Below are positions 16,360 to 24,538 of a stretch of 64,000 bases of DNA, piece after piece (position 1 is the stretch's first letter; the number at the start of each line of letters is the position of its first letter). The stretch is from CAWIJJ01 sp963836405. GTDB lineage: Bacteria; Acidobacteriota; Terriglobia; Bryobacterales; Bryobacteraceae. The notes below the pieces were generated by a model, which saw nothing but the letters and a program-made list of their open reading frames with translations, was not told the DNA's origin and made no database searches. The translations under genes and the position numbers were made by a program. The DNA lies in the NCBI GenBank assembly GCA_963836405.1, contig CAWIJL010000005.1, positions 434,001-498,000 on the forward strand, in the 5' to 3' direction.

Positions 16360-17745
16360 ATGCCCAAAGTCCAGCAGCAGACCTCGCAACCCGGGCTCCT
16401 CCGGCAGCTCGGCTTTTTCAGCGCCACCGCATTGGTGATTTCCAATATGGTGGGCACGGGCATTTTTGCAACGACCGGTTTCATGGCCGGCGACCTGGGA
16501 AGCGCGGGATTGATCCTGGGGTGCTGGACGGTGGGAGCGTTGTTTGCGTTCGCCGGGGCGTTGAGCTACTCCGAGCTGGGCGTGAATTTCCCGAGTTCCG
16601 GGGGCGAATACGTTTACCTGACGCACGCTTTCGGCCCGGAGTGGGGATTCATGACGGGATGGGTGTCCTTCTTCGCGGGATTCTCGGCGCCCATCGCCGC
16701 GGCGGCGCTGGCCTTTTCCGATTACCTGGGCCACTTCTTTCCGAGCCTTCAGCAGGCCAACGCCAGCCTGGTGATCGGATCGGGAGCGTTCTCGCTGCGC
16801 CTGGGAGCGGGGCAGGTGGTGGCGTCTCTGCTGATTCTCTGGTTCACGTGGCTCAACTGTCTGGGGGTAGGGCGGACCGCCAAGGTGCAAAACGTGTTGA
16901 CCACGACCAAGCTGCTGGTGATTGTGGGCTTCGTGGTGTTCGGATTTGCGGCGGGCACGGGGAGCTGGAGCCACTTTTCGCAGCCGGCGGTGCGGACCTC
17001 CACGGTAGGGCTGCCGGCGCAATTCATCGTCAGCCTGCTGTGGGTGATGGTGGGATACAGCGGATGGAACGCGGCCACCTATGTGGCCGAAGAGGTGCGG
17101 CGGCCGGAACGGACGCTACCGGCGGCGCTGGCGGTGGGCAGCGCGATCGTGGCGGCGCTGTACCTGGGCTTGAACCTGGTATTCATCTACTCGACGCCGC
17201 TCGAGCAGATGAAGGGAGTGATCGCGGTGGGCTCGCTGGCGGCGTCGAACCTGTTCGGGCCGAACGTGGCCGGGCTGTTTTCGGCGCTGATGGCGCTTTC
17301 GATCGTTTCCACGGTGAACGCGATGGTGACGATCGGGCCGCGCGTGTACTATGCGATGGCGAAGAACCGGGCATTTTTCGCGGCGGCGGCGACGGTCAGT
17401 CCGCGGTCGCACACGCCGGTAGTGGCGATTGTGGCGCAGGGGGCGTGCGCTATGGCGATGACGGTGACGCCGTTTCCACAACTGGTGGTTTACATCGGAA
17501 TGAGCCTGACGCTGTTTTCGGTGCTCTCGGTGGCGTCGCTGTTCGTGTTCCGCAGTAAGCGGGCGGGATGGCAGCGGCTGCCGGTGGTGAATTTCGCCTG
17601 GCCGCTGATTCCGGCCTCCTACATCCTGGTGGGCGCGTGCATGATGGGGTACGGGGTGATCCAGCAGCCGGTGGCCTCACTGGGCGCGCTGACGACGGTG
17701 GGAGCGGGAGCCCTGGTCTACCATTTCGGCGTCCGGCATAGCTGA
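16360..17745 (+). CDS. APC-superfamily amino acid permease
   Basis: 461 residues with about 12 membrane helices. The family signature opens the first helix: ATALVISNMVGTGIFATTGF, a Gly-rich unwound segment that binds the substrate's carboxylate and amino groups. PSSGGEYVYLTHAFGPEWGFMTGW in helix 3 is also typical. It resembles the LAT/cationic amino acid branch. There is no obvious Shine-Dalgarno; instead a small hairpin AGACC-CATA-GGTCT (16342-16355) abuts the ATG, which may weaken or modulate initiation. Substrate unknown. Confidence 0.88.
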   Translation: MPKVQQQTSQPGLLRQLGFFSATALVISNMVGTGIFATTGFMAGDLGSAGLILGCWTVGALFAFAGALSYSELGVNFPSSGGEYVYLTHAFGPEWGFMTGWVSFFAGFSAPIAAAALAFSDYLGHFFPSLQQANASLVIGSGAFSLRLGAGQVVASLLILWFTWLNCLGVGRTAKVQNVLTTTKLLVIVGFVVFGFAAGTGSWSHFSQPAVRTSTVGLPAQFIVSLLWVMVGYSGWNAATYVAEEVRRPERTLPAALAVGSAIVAALYLGLNLVFIYSTPLEQMKGVIAVGSLAASNLFGPNVAGLFSALMALSIVSTVNAMVTIGPRVYYAMAKNRAFFAAAATVSPRSHTPVVAIVAQGACAMAMTVTPFPQLVVYIGMSLTLFSVLSVASLFVFRSKRAGWQRLPVVNFAWPLIPASYILVGACMMGYGVIQQPVASLGALTTVGAGALVYHFGVRHS

Positions 17746-17791
17746 ACGGCCATTTGCTTTTCCGGCGCCGCTCGTGATCTGATGCAAGACT

Positions 17792-19123
17792 ATGGTCACG
17801 AAGGCCTCTGTGCCGGCCCTGGGACGGCCCACGACAGTCCGTTACTGGGTGATTGTATTCGCTGTCACCCTGGCGGTCATCACCTATATCGATCGCGTCT
17901 GCATCTCCTTCGCCGCAACCGACATGCGGCAGGACCTGGGGCTCTCGCAGGTGGAGATGGGATGGGTTCTTTCGGCATTCGCTTTCGCGTACGCGCTGTT
18001 CGAAATCCCGGGCGGCTTCCTGGGCGACTGGATGGGGCCGCGGCGGGTGATCACACGCATCGTGGTGTGGTGGTCGTTCTTTACGGCGGCGACGGCGTGG
18101 GCCTGGAATTTCGGCACGCTGGCGACGATCCGGTTTCTTTTTGGCGCGGGCGAAGCGGGCTGCTTCCCGAACCTGACCAAGGCTTTCACCACCTGGCTTC
18201 CGGAAAGGGAGCGGGTGCGGGCGCAGGGCTTCATGTGGCTGAGCGCGCGATGGGGCGGAGCTTTCACGCCCCCGCTGGTGGCGTGGGTGATGAGCCTGGT
18301 GGGCTGGCGGCGGTCGTTCGAAATCTTCGGCGCGATCGGGATCGTGTGGGCGGTGATCTTCTACAAGTGGTACAAAGACGACCCGCTGAAACATCCGAAG
18401 ATGAACGCGGCGGAAAAGGATCTGCTGCGCACGAGCGCGAAGCACGGGGAAGGGCACGCGCATGTGCCCTGGGGGGAACTGCTGGCGTCCAAGCAGGTTT
18501 GGATGCTGTGCTGGCAGTATTTCTGCCTGTCCTACGGCTGGTATTTCTACATCACCTGGCTTCCCACGTACCTGCGGGAGGGCCGGAACATCACGCTGGC
18601 GTCGAGCGCGTGGCTGGGGATTCTGCCGCTGTTCTGCGGCGGGCTCGGAAATCCGGCTTCGGTGCTGCTGGCCTCGTGGTTGAACCGGAAGACGGGCAGC
18701 GTGAAGGCTACGCGGCGTATCATTTCCTGCTGCGGGTTCGCGGGGGCGAGCGCGTTCCTGGTGTACTCGACCACGGTACGGGATCCGCTGCCGGCCATGA
18801 TCGCGGTGGGGCTGGCGAGTTTCTGCAACGACCTGGTGATGCCGATGGCCTGGGGAGCGGCAATGGACGTCGGCGGCCGGTATGCGGGAACCCTTTCGGG
18901 CGCGATGAATATGTGGGGCAACCTGGGCGGCGCGCTATCGCCGATGGCGATCGGCTACATCCTGAGGTGGAGCCACAGCAACTGGAACCTGACCTTCTAC
19001 GTATCGGCAGCGATCTACCTGATGGGGATTGTGTTCTGGCTGCTGCTGGATCCGGTGACGCCGCTCGAACAGGAACGGCATCCTCACGGCCACGACCCGT
19101 TGCCTAACCAAGCCTCCAGTTAA
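17792..19123 (+). CDS. MFS transporter, anion:cation symporter type
   Basis: 443 residues with 12 helices: ITYIDRVCISFA in helix 1, IPGGFLGDWMGPRRV in the helix 2-3 loop, FGAGEAGCFPNLTKAFTTWLPERERVRAQG around helices 4-5. This is the same ACS branch (sugar acids, organic anions) as the transporter at 6861. The C-terminal tail is His/Pro-rich (HPHGHDPLPNQ) and hydrophilic. The last 20 nt overlap tail-to-tail with the isomerase-like gene on the other strand. It lies 46 bp after the APC permease and could be co-transcribed with it. Confidence 0.88.
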   Translation: MVTKASVPALGRPTTVRYWVIVFAVTLAVITYIDRVCISFAATDMRQDLGLSQVEMGWVLSAFAFAYALFEIPGGFLGDWMGPRRVITRIVVWWSFFTAATAWAWNFGTLATIRFLFGAGEAGCFPNLTKAFTTWLPERERVRAQGFMWLSARWGGAFTPPLVAWVMSLVGWRRSFEIFGAIGIVWAVIFYKWYKDDPLKHPKMNAAEKDLLRTSAKHGEGHAHVPWGELLASKQVWMLCWQYFCLSYGWYFYITWLPTYLREGRNITLASSAWLGILPLFCGGLGNPASVLLASWLNRKTGSVKATRRIISCCGFAGASAFLVYSTTVRDPLPAMIAVGLASFCNDLVMPMAWGAAMDVGGRYAGTLSGAMNMWGNLGGALSPMAIGYILRWSHSNWNLTFYVSAAIYLMGIVFWLLLDPVTPLEQERHPHGHDPLPNQASS

Positions 19124-20198
19124 CGCCGACATTCATGGTCTTTTTGGCGTAGGCGAGGCTGCGCTCAAGGTCGAGTTTCTGCTGCTCTTTGAGGGCCTCG
19201 GTCATGACCGGGGCGACGCGGCCGACCTGATCTTCCACCACCATTGCGCCCATGAAGGGATGACCGCGTTTGGCGATGGCGACGAAGCGGGCGAAATCGG
19301 CGGCGGGCATGTCGGGGAAGGCCTTCCAGAAATCGGGTTCGAGATAGGGCAGGACGCGGGGCGGCCGGCCGGTGATGATCTCGAGCTGCATGGAGGAATC
19401 GGGGCAGAGGCGGCGGAAAGCGGCGGCGAAAGCGGGCAGGTCGATGACGCCGTCGCCGAGGGCGACCCATTGGGCGGCGGCCCCGCGCGGGTGTTCGAAG
19501 ACGATGGAGTCGCGGATGTGGGTGGTGACCACGTAGGGCGCCAGGATTTCGAGGGCGGCGAGCGGGTCTTCGAGGGTCCACATGACGTTGCCCGCGTCGA
19601 AACAGGCGGCCACGTAATCCTTTCCGGCGGTTTCGATGAGGGAGCGGAGTTCGCGCGCCTGGAGATCGCCGGAGTGGTTTTCGAGCGCGATTTTGACGCC
19701 GAGGTCGAGGGCCTCGGAGCGGACGGAGCGGAAGACCGCGATGGTGTTCTCGATGTGTTCCTGGATGGGGGTGGCGTGGCGGTCGGCGTCGGAGCCGAGG
19801 AAGCAGCGCATGGAGCGGGCGCCCACAGCGCGGGCCGCGCGGAGGCCCTGAAGGACGCGGTCGCGGGCGGGCGGGCCGTTCTTATTGAAGGCTTTGCTGG
19901 AGGGGCAGACGCAGCCGATGCCGGCGTCGATGACGACGTTGAGGCGGGTTGCCTGGTCCTTGATGCGGGCCAGGTAGGCGGGCTCGAAGCTCTCGAACTC
20001 GTTGATATCGGAGATTTGGATGGCGTCCAGCTTCTGGGCGGCTACGTAATCGAGCAACTGCGGCGCTTTCCATTTCCAGGCGCGGACGGAGTAGGTATCG
20101 TAGCCGAGCTTGACGGGGGACGGATCGGCAGGAGCGGCTGTAGCGGCGGCGGCCAAAGCGGAGGCGGGCAGGACCTGGAGGAAGCTGCGGCGAAGCAT
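19104..20198 (-). CDS. secreted sugar phosphate isomerase/epimerase-like TIM-barrel protein
   Basis: 364 residues. The N-terminus MLRRSFLQVLPASALAAAAT is a twin-arginine-like secretion signal (RRSFLQ). The rest is an AP-endonuclease-2/xylose-isomerase-type barrel: LGYDTYSVRAW, YVAAQKLDAIQISDI, VKIALENHSGDL with a metal-binding Glu, ACFDAGNVMW with Asp, TTHIRDS with His-x-Arg, and SMQLEIITG with Glu. These are the usual divalent metal ligands. Acidobacteria and Planctomycetes have many exported members of unknown substrate. The MFS transporter it overlaps tail-to-tail may transport related sugars. Confidence 0.85.
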   Translation of the reverse strand: MLRRSFLQVLPASALAAAATAAPADPSPVKLGYDTYSVRAWKWKAPQLLDYVAAQKLDAIQISDINEFESFEPAYLARIKDQATRLNVVIDAGIGCVCPSSKAFNKNGPPARDRVLQGLRAARAVGARSMRCFLGSDADRHATPIQEHIENTIAVFRSVRSEALDLGVKIALENHSGDLQARELRSLIETAGKDYVAACFDAGNVMWTLEDPLAALEILAPYVVTTHIRDSIVFEHPRGAAAQWVALGDGVIDLPAFAAAFRRLCPDSSMQLEIITGRPPRVLPYLEPDFWKAFPDMPAADFARFVAIAKRGHPFMGAMVVEDQVGRVAPVMTEALKEQQKLDLERSLAYAKKTMNVGVNWRLG

Positions 20199-20350
20199 GC
20201 TGATACTTTAGCTCAGCGCTGGACCCGTGCGTGCACTGGTCATCGCGGTGTATCTCCTAAAACCGAATAACTGCAATCAAACGAGACGCTTGGCGGCGGG
20301 AAAGCGTGCCGGATCCGCACACGGGTGTGGCCTTGGCGCGCCAGTGAGGG

Positions 20351-20385
20351 GCAAGGAGGAGGCAGCCTCCAAGTCTTGCTATAAT
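20351..20385 (+). promoter_or_regulatory. extended -10 promoter with nested inverted repeats
   Basis: TGC-TATAAT at 20377-20385 is an extended -10 with a perfect hexamer, about 45 bp before the ATG at 20430. No -35 is present. In its place lies a nested dyad: GGAGGC-A-GCCTCC (20358-20370) flanked by GCAAG (20351-20355) and CTTGC (20375-20379). The position in the -35 region suggests a regulator-binding site. Confidence 0.55.
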
Positions 20386-20429
20386 CGGGAGTTAACAACC
20401 GCATCCAGACGCGTCACTGACATTTGCGC

Positions 20430-23153
20430 ATGAAGTCGATTCTTGTTGTACTCGCCTGCGCGGCGGCTCTTTCCGCCCAAACAGAAGAATTTGTTACGGG
20501 ACAGGCGGCCCGGCTTGTGATCGGGCAGCCTAATTTCACCGCCCAGGATCCGAACTCGAGCGACGTGGTGCTCGGGGGGGTCAGCGGCTTGGCTTTTGCC
20601 GGCGACACGCTGTTCGTGGCGGACTCGAACCGGGTCGGCGCCAGCCCGACCAATCACCGCGTCCTGCTATACAAGGGCGCGTCCACGATGTTTCCAAATC
20701 CCGGTGCGCTGCTGCCGCTGAACAGCAAATGCCCGGCCTGTGTGGGCCAGGCGACGCTGGTGCTGGGACAGCCGGACTTCACGACGACCACCGAGAACCT
20801 GGCGGCGAGCGCGAGCGGGCTGCGGCTGCCGACGGCGGTGGCTTCCGACGGCGTCCGCCTGGTGGTGGCGGACACGAATCACAACCGCCTGCTGATCTGG
20901 AACCGGATTCCGACCATCAACAACCAGCCTGCCGATGTGGTGGTGGGGCAGCCGGATTTCACAACGGCGACTCCTCCGCCGGCCACGCCCACGGCCAAGA
21001 CGCTGCGGGGGCCGCAAGGCGTCTGGATTCAGAACGGGCGGCTGTTCGTGGCCGATACACAGAACAACCGCGTGCTGATTTACAACCAGGTTCCAACGGC
21101 CAACGGCGCAGCGGCGGACGTGGTGCTGGGCGCTCCGGATTTCACAACCTTCGTGGAGCCGGACCTGACGCAGCAAACCGTTACCGCGTCGGCCACCACG
21201 ATGCTGAATCCGGTTTCGGTGACCTCGGACGGCGTGCGGCTGTACGTGACGGACCTCGGGTTCAATCGCGTGCTGGTATGGAACAGCATCCCGACGTCGA
21301 ATACGGCGCCGGCGGATTTTGCGCTGGGACAGCCGAACCTGGCCAGCGCCGTTCCGAACAACGCCTACACGGTGGATACGAACGGCGTGCAGACTCCGGT
21401 GTTGTGCACCGAATCGAACGGCGAGGACACCAATGGCAATCCGAGGTATCCCTTCTCGTGCAATGCCACGTTGAATTTTCCGCGTTTTGCCTTGTCGGAC
21501 GGGCGGCGGCTTTTCGTAGCCGACGGCGGTAACGACCGGGTGCTGGTGTACAAGACGATTCCGACGCAAAGCGGGGCGTCCGCGGATGCCATTCTGGGGC
21601 AGATCGGCGGCGACGTGAATCAGGCCTCGGACGCGGCCGATTCGTTGCGCGGCCCGCTTTCGCTGGCTTGGGACGGGGTCAACCTTTATGTGAGCGACGC
21701 GTTCAACCGGCGAATCACGGTGTACTCGGTGGGCCGCAACCTGGTGCCTTACCAGGGCGTGCGGAACGCCGCCAGCTTCGCGATCTACGCCACGGGCGCG
21801 GTGCTGGTGACCGGATCGATCCAGGCGAACGACGAGGGCAAGGTCACGATCGCGGACGCGGAGTATACCTACAAGGTGAAGAGCGGGGATACGCTGCTGA
21901 CCGTGCTCCTGGCCCTTACCAACGCGATCAACTCGAGTAACGACGGGGCCGGCGACCCGAATGTACTGGCCACGGCGGACACCGTGAACGGGCAGATTCT
22001 GTTGAAGGCCAAGGCGCCGGGCGTGGAGGGCAATAACATCGCGTATTCGGTGTCGGTGACGCCGACATCCACCGCGCTGCTGGGCCTTTTCGCCGCTTCC
22101 GCCACGCTGAGCGGCGGAGCGGACGCGGCCAAGGTGGCGGCCGGAACCATCGTTTCCATCATCGGAACCGACCTTTCGGGCGGAACGGTGGCGGCCGATC
22201 TCAACCAGAACGAACTGCCGCGGGAACTGGCCGGAACCCGGGTGTACTTCAACGGGATTCAGTCGCCGCTGCTTTACGTGTCACCGACGCAGATCAACGC
22301 GCAGGTGCCGTGGGAGGTGTTGGACACGACCAGCATCAACGCCTACGTCCGGTCGGAGATGGGCGGGGGCGTGGTGACTACGACGCCGGTGGCGGTGACG
22401 ATCGTACCGGCGAATCCGGGCATCTTCACGCGCGGCGAGGACGAACTGGCGGTGATGTATCACGGAAGCAGCCAGGCGACGGCGATCGTCTCGGTGGACG
22501 GCACGGTGACCGCCGGGGACGTGGCTATTGTGACCATCGAATCGCGCGACTACTCGTACACGGCGGTGGATGGGGACACGCTCGACACGGTGCGCGACGC
22601 GCTGGTGGACCTGATCAACCAGGATCCCAAGGTCACGGCCGAGGCGTCCGGCATTTTCGACCGGATTCTGGTGCGGGCGAGGGTGGACGGGCCGGAAGGA
22701 AACGGCATTCCGATATCGGCCTCGACCAGTGTGGGTGCGACCCTGATTATGACGTCGTTCGCGAGCACTGGGACGCTGTGCTGCGCCAACGTCGAGGGCA
22801 GCCTGGTGACAAACGAGAACCCGGCGGTTCCGGGGGAAGTGCTGATCGTCTACGCGACCGGATTGGGATTGCAGAAGGTCACCGACGAAAACAAGGATCT
22901 GGTGCAGACGGGGATCCAATATCCGACGGGGGGTCCGGTGACGGAGCCGGTAAGCTTCGTTTCTTCGATTGCCGGGGGCAAGACGGCGGACGTTTTCACC
23001 GCGACCTTTTTGCCCGGTACGGTTGGAACGTACAAGGTAATCATTCACCTCAATTCGGACATGGCTACCGATCCGCTGACATCGCTGACCATCGCGCAGA
23101 ACGAATTCGTCAGCAATGTGGCGAAGTTCCCGGTAGTTCAGGGCGTGCAATAG
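20430..23153 (+). CDS. secreted NHL-type beta-propeller protein with TIGR03437-like C-terminal region
   Basis: 907 residues with a signal peptide (MKSILVVLACAAALSAQ). Residues ~15-440 hold repeated propeller units, each with a VLGQPDFTT-like segment, then RLPTAVASDGVRLVVADTNHNRLLIWN; at least five are visible. From ~450 comes NAASFAIYA, ... GTIVSIIGTDLS, GTRVYFNGIQSPLLYVSPTQINAQVPWE and PGEVLIVYATGLG, the arrangement of the TIGR03437 domain expanded in Solibacter. Two inserted modules (~460-570 and ~690-790) share a G-x-V-T-I-...-Y-x-Y-x-V-x-x-G-D-T-L pattern, suggesting an internal duplication. I use ATG 20430; an in-frame TTG lies two codons upstream. Likely extracellular and structural or adhesive. 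It overlaps the NadD-like gene tail-to-tail by 44 nt. Confidence 0.83.
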   Translation: MKSILVVLACAAALSAQTEEFVTGQAARLVIGQPNFTAQDPNSSDVVLGGVSGLAFAGDTLFVADSNRVGASPTNHRVLLYKGASTMFPNPGALLPLNSKCPACVGQATLVLGQPDFTTTTENLAASASGLRLPTAVASDGVRLVVADTNHNRLLIWNRIPTINNQPADVVVGQPDFTTATPPPATPTAKTLRGPQGVWIQNGRLFVADTQNNRVLIYNQVPTANGAAADVVLGAPDFTTFVEPDLTQQTVTASATTMLNPVSVTSDGVRLYVTDLGFNRVLVWNSIPTSNTAPADFALGQPNLASAVPNNAYTVDTNGVQTPVLCTESNGEDTNGNPRYPFSCNATLNFPRFALSDGRRLFVADGGNDRVLVYKTIPTQSGASADAILGQIGGDVNQASDAADSLRGPLSLAWDGVNLYVSDAFNRRITVYSVGRNLVPYQGVRNAASFAIYATGAVLVTGSIQANDEGKVTIADAEYTYKVKSGDTLLTVLLALTNAINSSNDGAGDPNVLATADTVNGQILLKAKAPGVEGNNIAYSVSVTPTSTALLGLFAASATLSGGADAAKVAAGTIVSIIGTDLSGGTVAADLNQNELPRELAGTRVYFNGIQSPLLYVSPTQINAQVPWEVLDTTSINAYVRSEMGGGVVTTTPVAVTIVPANPGIFTRGEDELAVMYHGSSQATAIVSVDGTVTAGDVAIVTIESRDYSYTAVDGDTLDTVRDALVDLINQDPKVTAEASGIFDRILVRARVDGPEGNGIPISASTSVGATLIMTSFASTGTLCCANVEGSLVTNENPAVPGEVLIVYATGLGLQKVTDENKDLVQTGIQYPTGGPVTEPVSFVSSIAGGKTADVFTATFLPGTVGTYKVIIHLNSDMATDPLTSLTIAQNEFVSNVAKFPVVQGVQ

Positions 23154-23748
23154 CGTAGATCGTGCGGGCGAGATCGCGGGCGGGCGCGGGGACCAGGTGT
23201 TCCCACTCCTCGCCGCGGGCGATTCTCTCGCGAACCTCGGTGGCGGAAACCGGCTGGGCGTGTCCCGGCAGACGCACGGTGTGAATGGCCGTGGTCAGGT
23301 GGGGCGGGGGAGTATATTCCCCGCCGCGGTGGGCCACGAGCAGACGGAAGTCTCCCAGCATGACTTGAAGGGCATTCGGGTCCCCGTAATCCCAGCCGGC
23401 GATGCGCTCGGCGGCGTCGCTTCCGCACAAAAAGGTGAGGGAGGTGTGGCTGCCGTAGGCAGCGCGGCATTCGCGGGCGATCTCCACGAACAGGCCGCCT
23501 TCCGATCCGGCGATGGAGAACCGGGGTTCGCGCCGGACGGCGTGACTCAGCATCTCCACCCGCTCGGAAAAGGAGGCGCCGGCGTAAGTTTTGTGGGGGA
23601 AGGCGCGAGGGAGAACGAAGACGATTTCGTCGAGCGACTCGAGTCCGGAGCGGGCGAGTTCGAGGTGGGCGACGGTGACGGGGTTGAAGGTTCCGGGCAG
23701 GATTCCCAGGCGCCTGACCGGTAGGGCCGCCTTGAGAAAGAAATTCAT
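23110..23748 (-). CDS. nicotinate-nucleotide adenylyltransferase-like protein
   Basis: About 212 residues of the nucleotidyltransferase fold. LGILPGTFNPVTVAHLELA carries the dinucleotide-binding (H/T)xGH-type motif as TVAH, and QPVSATEVRERIARGE is the second signature (I-S-x-T-x-x-R). These bind ATP and NMN/NaMN in NadD and NMNAT. The reaction would be NaMN + ATP to NaAD in NAD synthesis. The first motif deviates from the canonical GGTFDPxHxGH, so it may be a paralogue. ATG 23748 is preferred; GTG 23781 is possible. It overlaps the propeller gene's end by 44 nt on the opposite strand. Confidence 0.75.
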   Translation of the reverse strand: MNFFLKAALPVRRLGILPGTFNPVTVAHLELARSGLESLDEIVFVLPRAFPHKTYAGASFSERVEMLSHAVRREPRFSIAGSEGGLFVEIARECRAAYGSHTSLTFLCGSDAAERIAGWDYGDPNALQVMLGDFRLLVAHRGGEYTPPPHLTTAIHTVRLPGHAQPVSATEVRERIARGEEWEHLVPAPARDLARTIYAIARPELPGTSPHC

Positions 23749-23815
23749 TGGGTGATTTGCCGCGCCGTTGCGAAATTCCACGAATTAATGTGTATATTCA
23801 CACAGTTCTAGCCTA

Positions 23816-23855
23816 CAAAAAGTCAGGGCCCGATTTCAAGGAAACCGGGCCCTGA
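23816..23855 (-). terminator. rho-independent terminator of the DksA-like gene
   Basis: A perfect 10-bp inverted repeat, TCAGGGCCCG / CGGGCCCTGA, has a 13-nt loop (23823-23832 and 23846-23855). On the minus strand it is followed by C and five T (23821-23817). It lies about 20 bp after the stop of the gene ending at 23878, in the right orientation to end that transcript. Confidence 0.9.
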
Positions 23856-23877
23856 GCTTTGAAACGGACTTGCGGAT

Positions 23878-24267
23878 TTAGGCGGCGTTGGCGAGGAGTT
23901 CGTCGACCGTGTCGCCGGTTTCGGTTTCGAATTCGTTCCGGTCGGCAGCTTCCTGGCAGCGGATGCAGTACTTGGTCCATGGCACCGCATCGAGCCGCTT
24001 GGGCTTAATGTCTTCCTCGCAGTGCATACAGATGCCGTAGCTGCCATCGGCAATCCGGGCCAGCGCCCCCTTCACGCTTCGCAGAAGGTTGGATTCGCGA
24101 TCCAGATTGCGGATGGCCAGTTCGCGCTCGCCGGCGAGCTGAACTTCATCCAGTGCGTCCGGAGTTTTCTCGATTGCGATGTCTTCCCGGTTCCGGAGTC
24201 CGGCCGAAAGCTCACTCTGTCTGGCTTCCAGCATCGCTTTGTATTTATTGAGGTCGGTCTGGTTCAT
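23878..24267 (-). CDS. DksA/TraR-family zinc-finger protein
   Basis: 129 residues. The N-terminal half is a long coiled-coil hairpin (LNKYKAMLEARQSELSAGL and a second helix with LAIRNLDRESNLLRSVKGAL). A Cys4 zinc finger follows: C-x2-C in YGICMHCEE and C-x2-C in KYCIRCQE, 17 residues apart. Such proteins bind RNA polymerase in the secondary channel and tune stringent-response promoters with ppGpp. The Asp pair at the DksA coiled-coil tip is represented by acidic PDALDE. A strong Shine-Dalgarno (AAGGAGAAG) precedes ATG 24267, after an unusual purine-rich leader. A terminator follows the gene. Confidence 0.9.
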   Translation of the reverse strand: MNQTDLNKYKAMLEARQSELSAGLRNREDIAIEKTPDALDEVQLAGERELAIRNLDRESNLLRSVKGALARIADGSYGICMHCEEDIKPKRLDAVPWTKYCIRCQEAADRNEFETETGDTVDELLANAA

Positions 24268-24538
24268 CGTACTTCTCCTTCTGCTTTTTTCTTTTTTTTT
24301 CTTATCTTTAGCCCTACTTCGTTTCCGCAAGAGTATAGACGGAAAATTACGCCAAAGGTTTCAGGTTGCGGACCCCTCGTTGGAGCTATATTTTCCACTC
24401 GTTCTCTCTGCCAATCCCAACACGAGACTCCACGGTAGCAATTCAGATGCCAAAGCCTGGTTCGCCCCGCTGATGGCTTTGCTGCTGCACAATTGAGAGT
24501 CTACAGTCCCATATCGGACAGATGCTACCATCTTTGGT

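Noticed and set aside
24269..24315. Long pyrimidine tract upstream of the DksA-like gene as a possible terminator or mobile-element scar
   Set aside because: There is no inverted repeat next to it; on the coding strand it is just a purine-rich leader with a normal ribosome-binding site.
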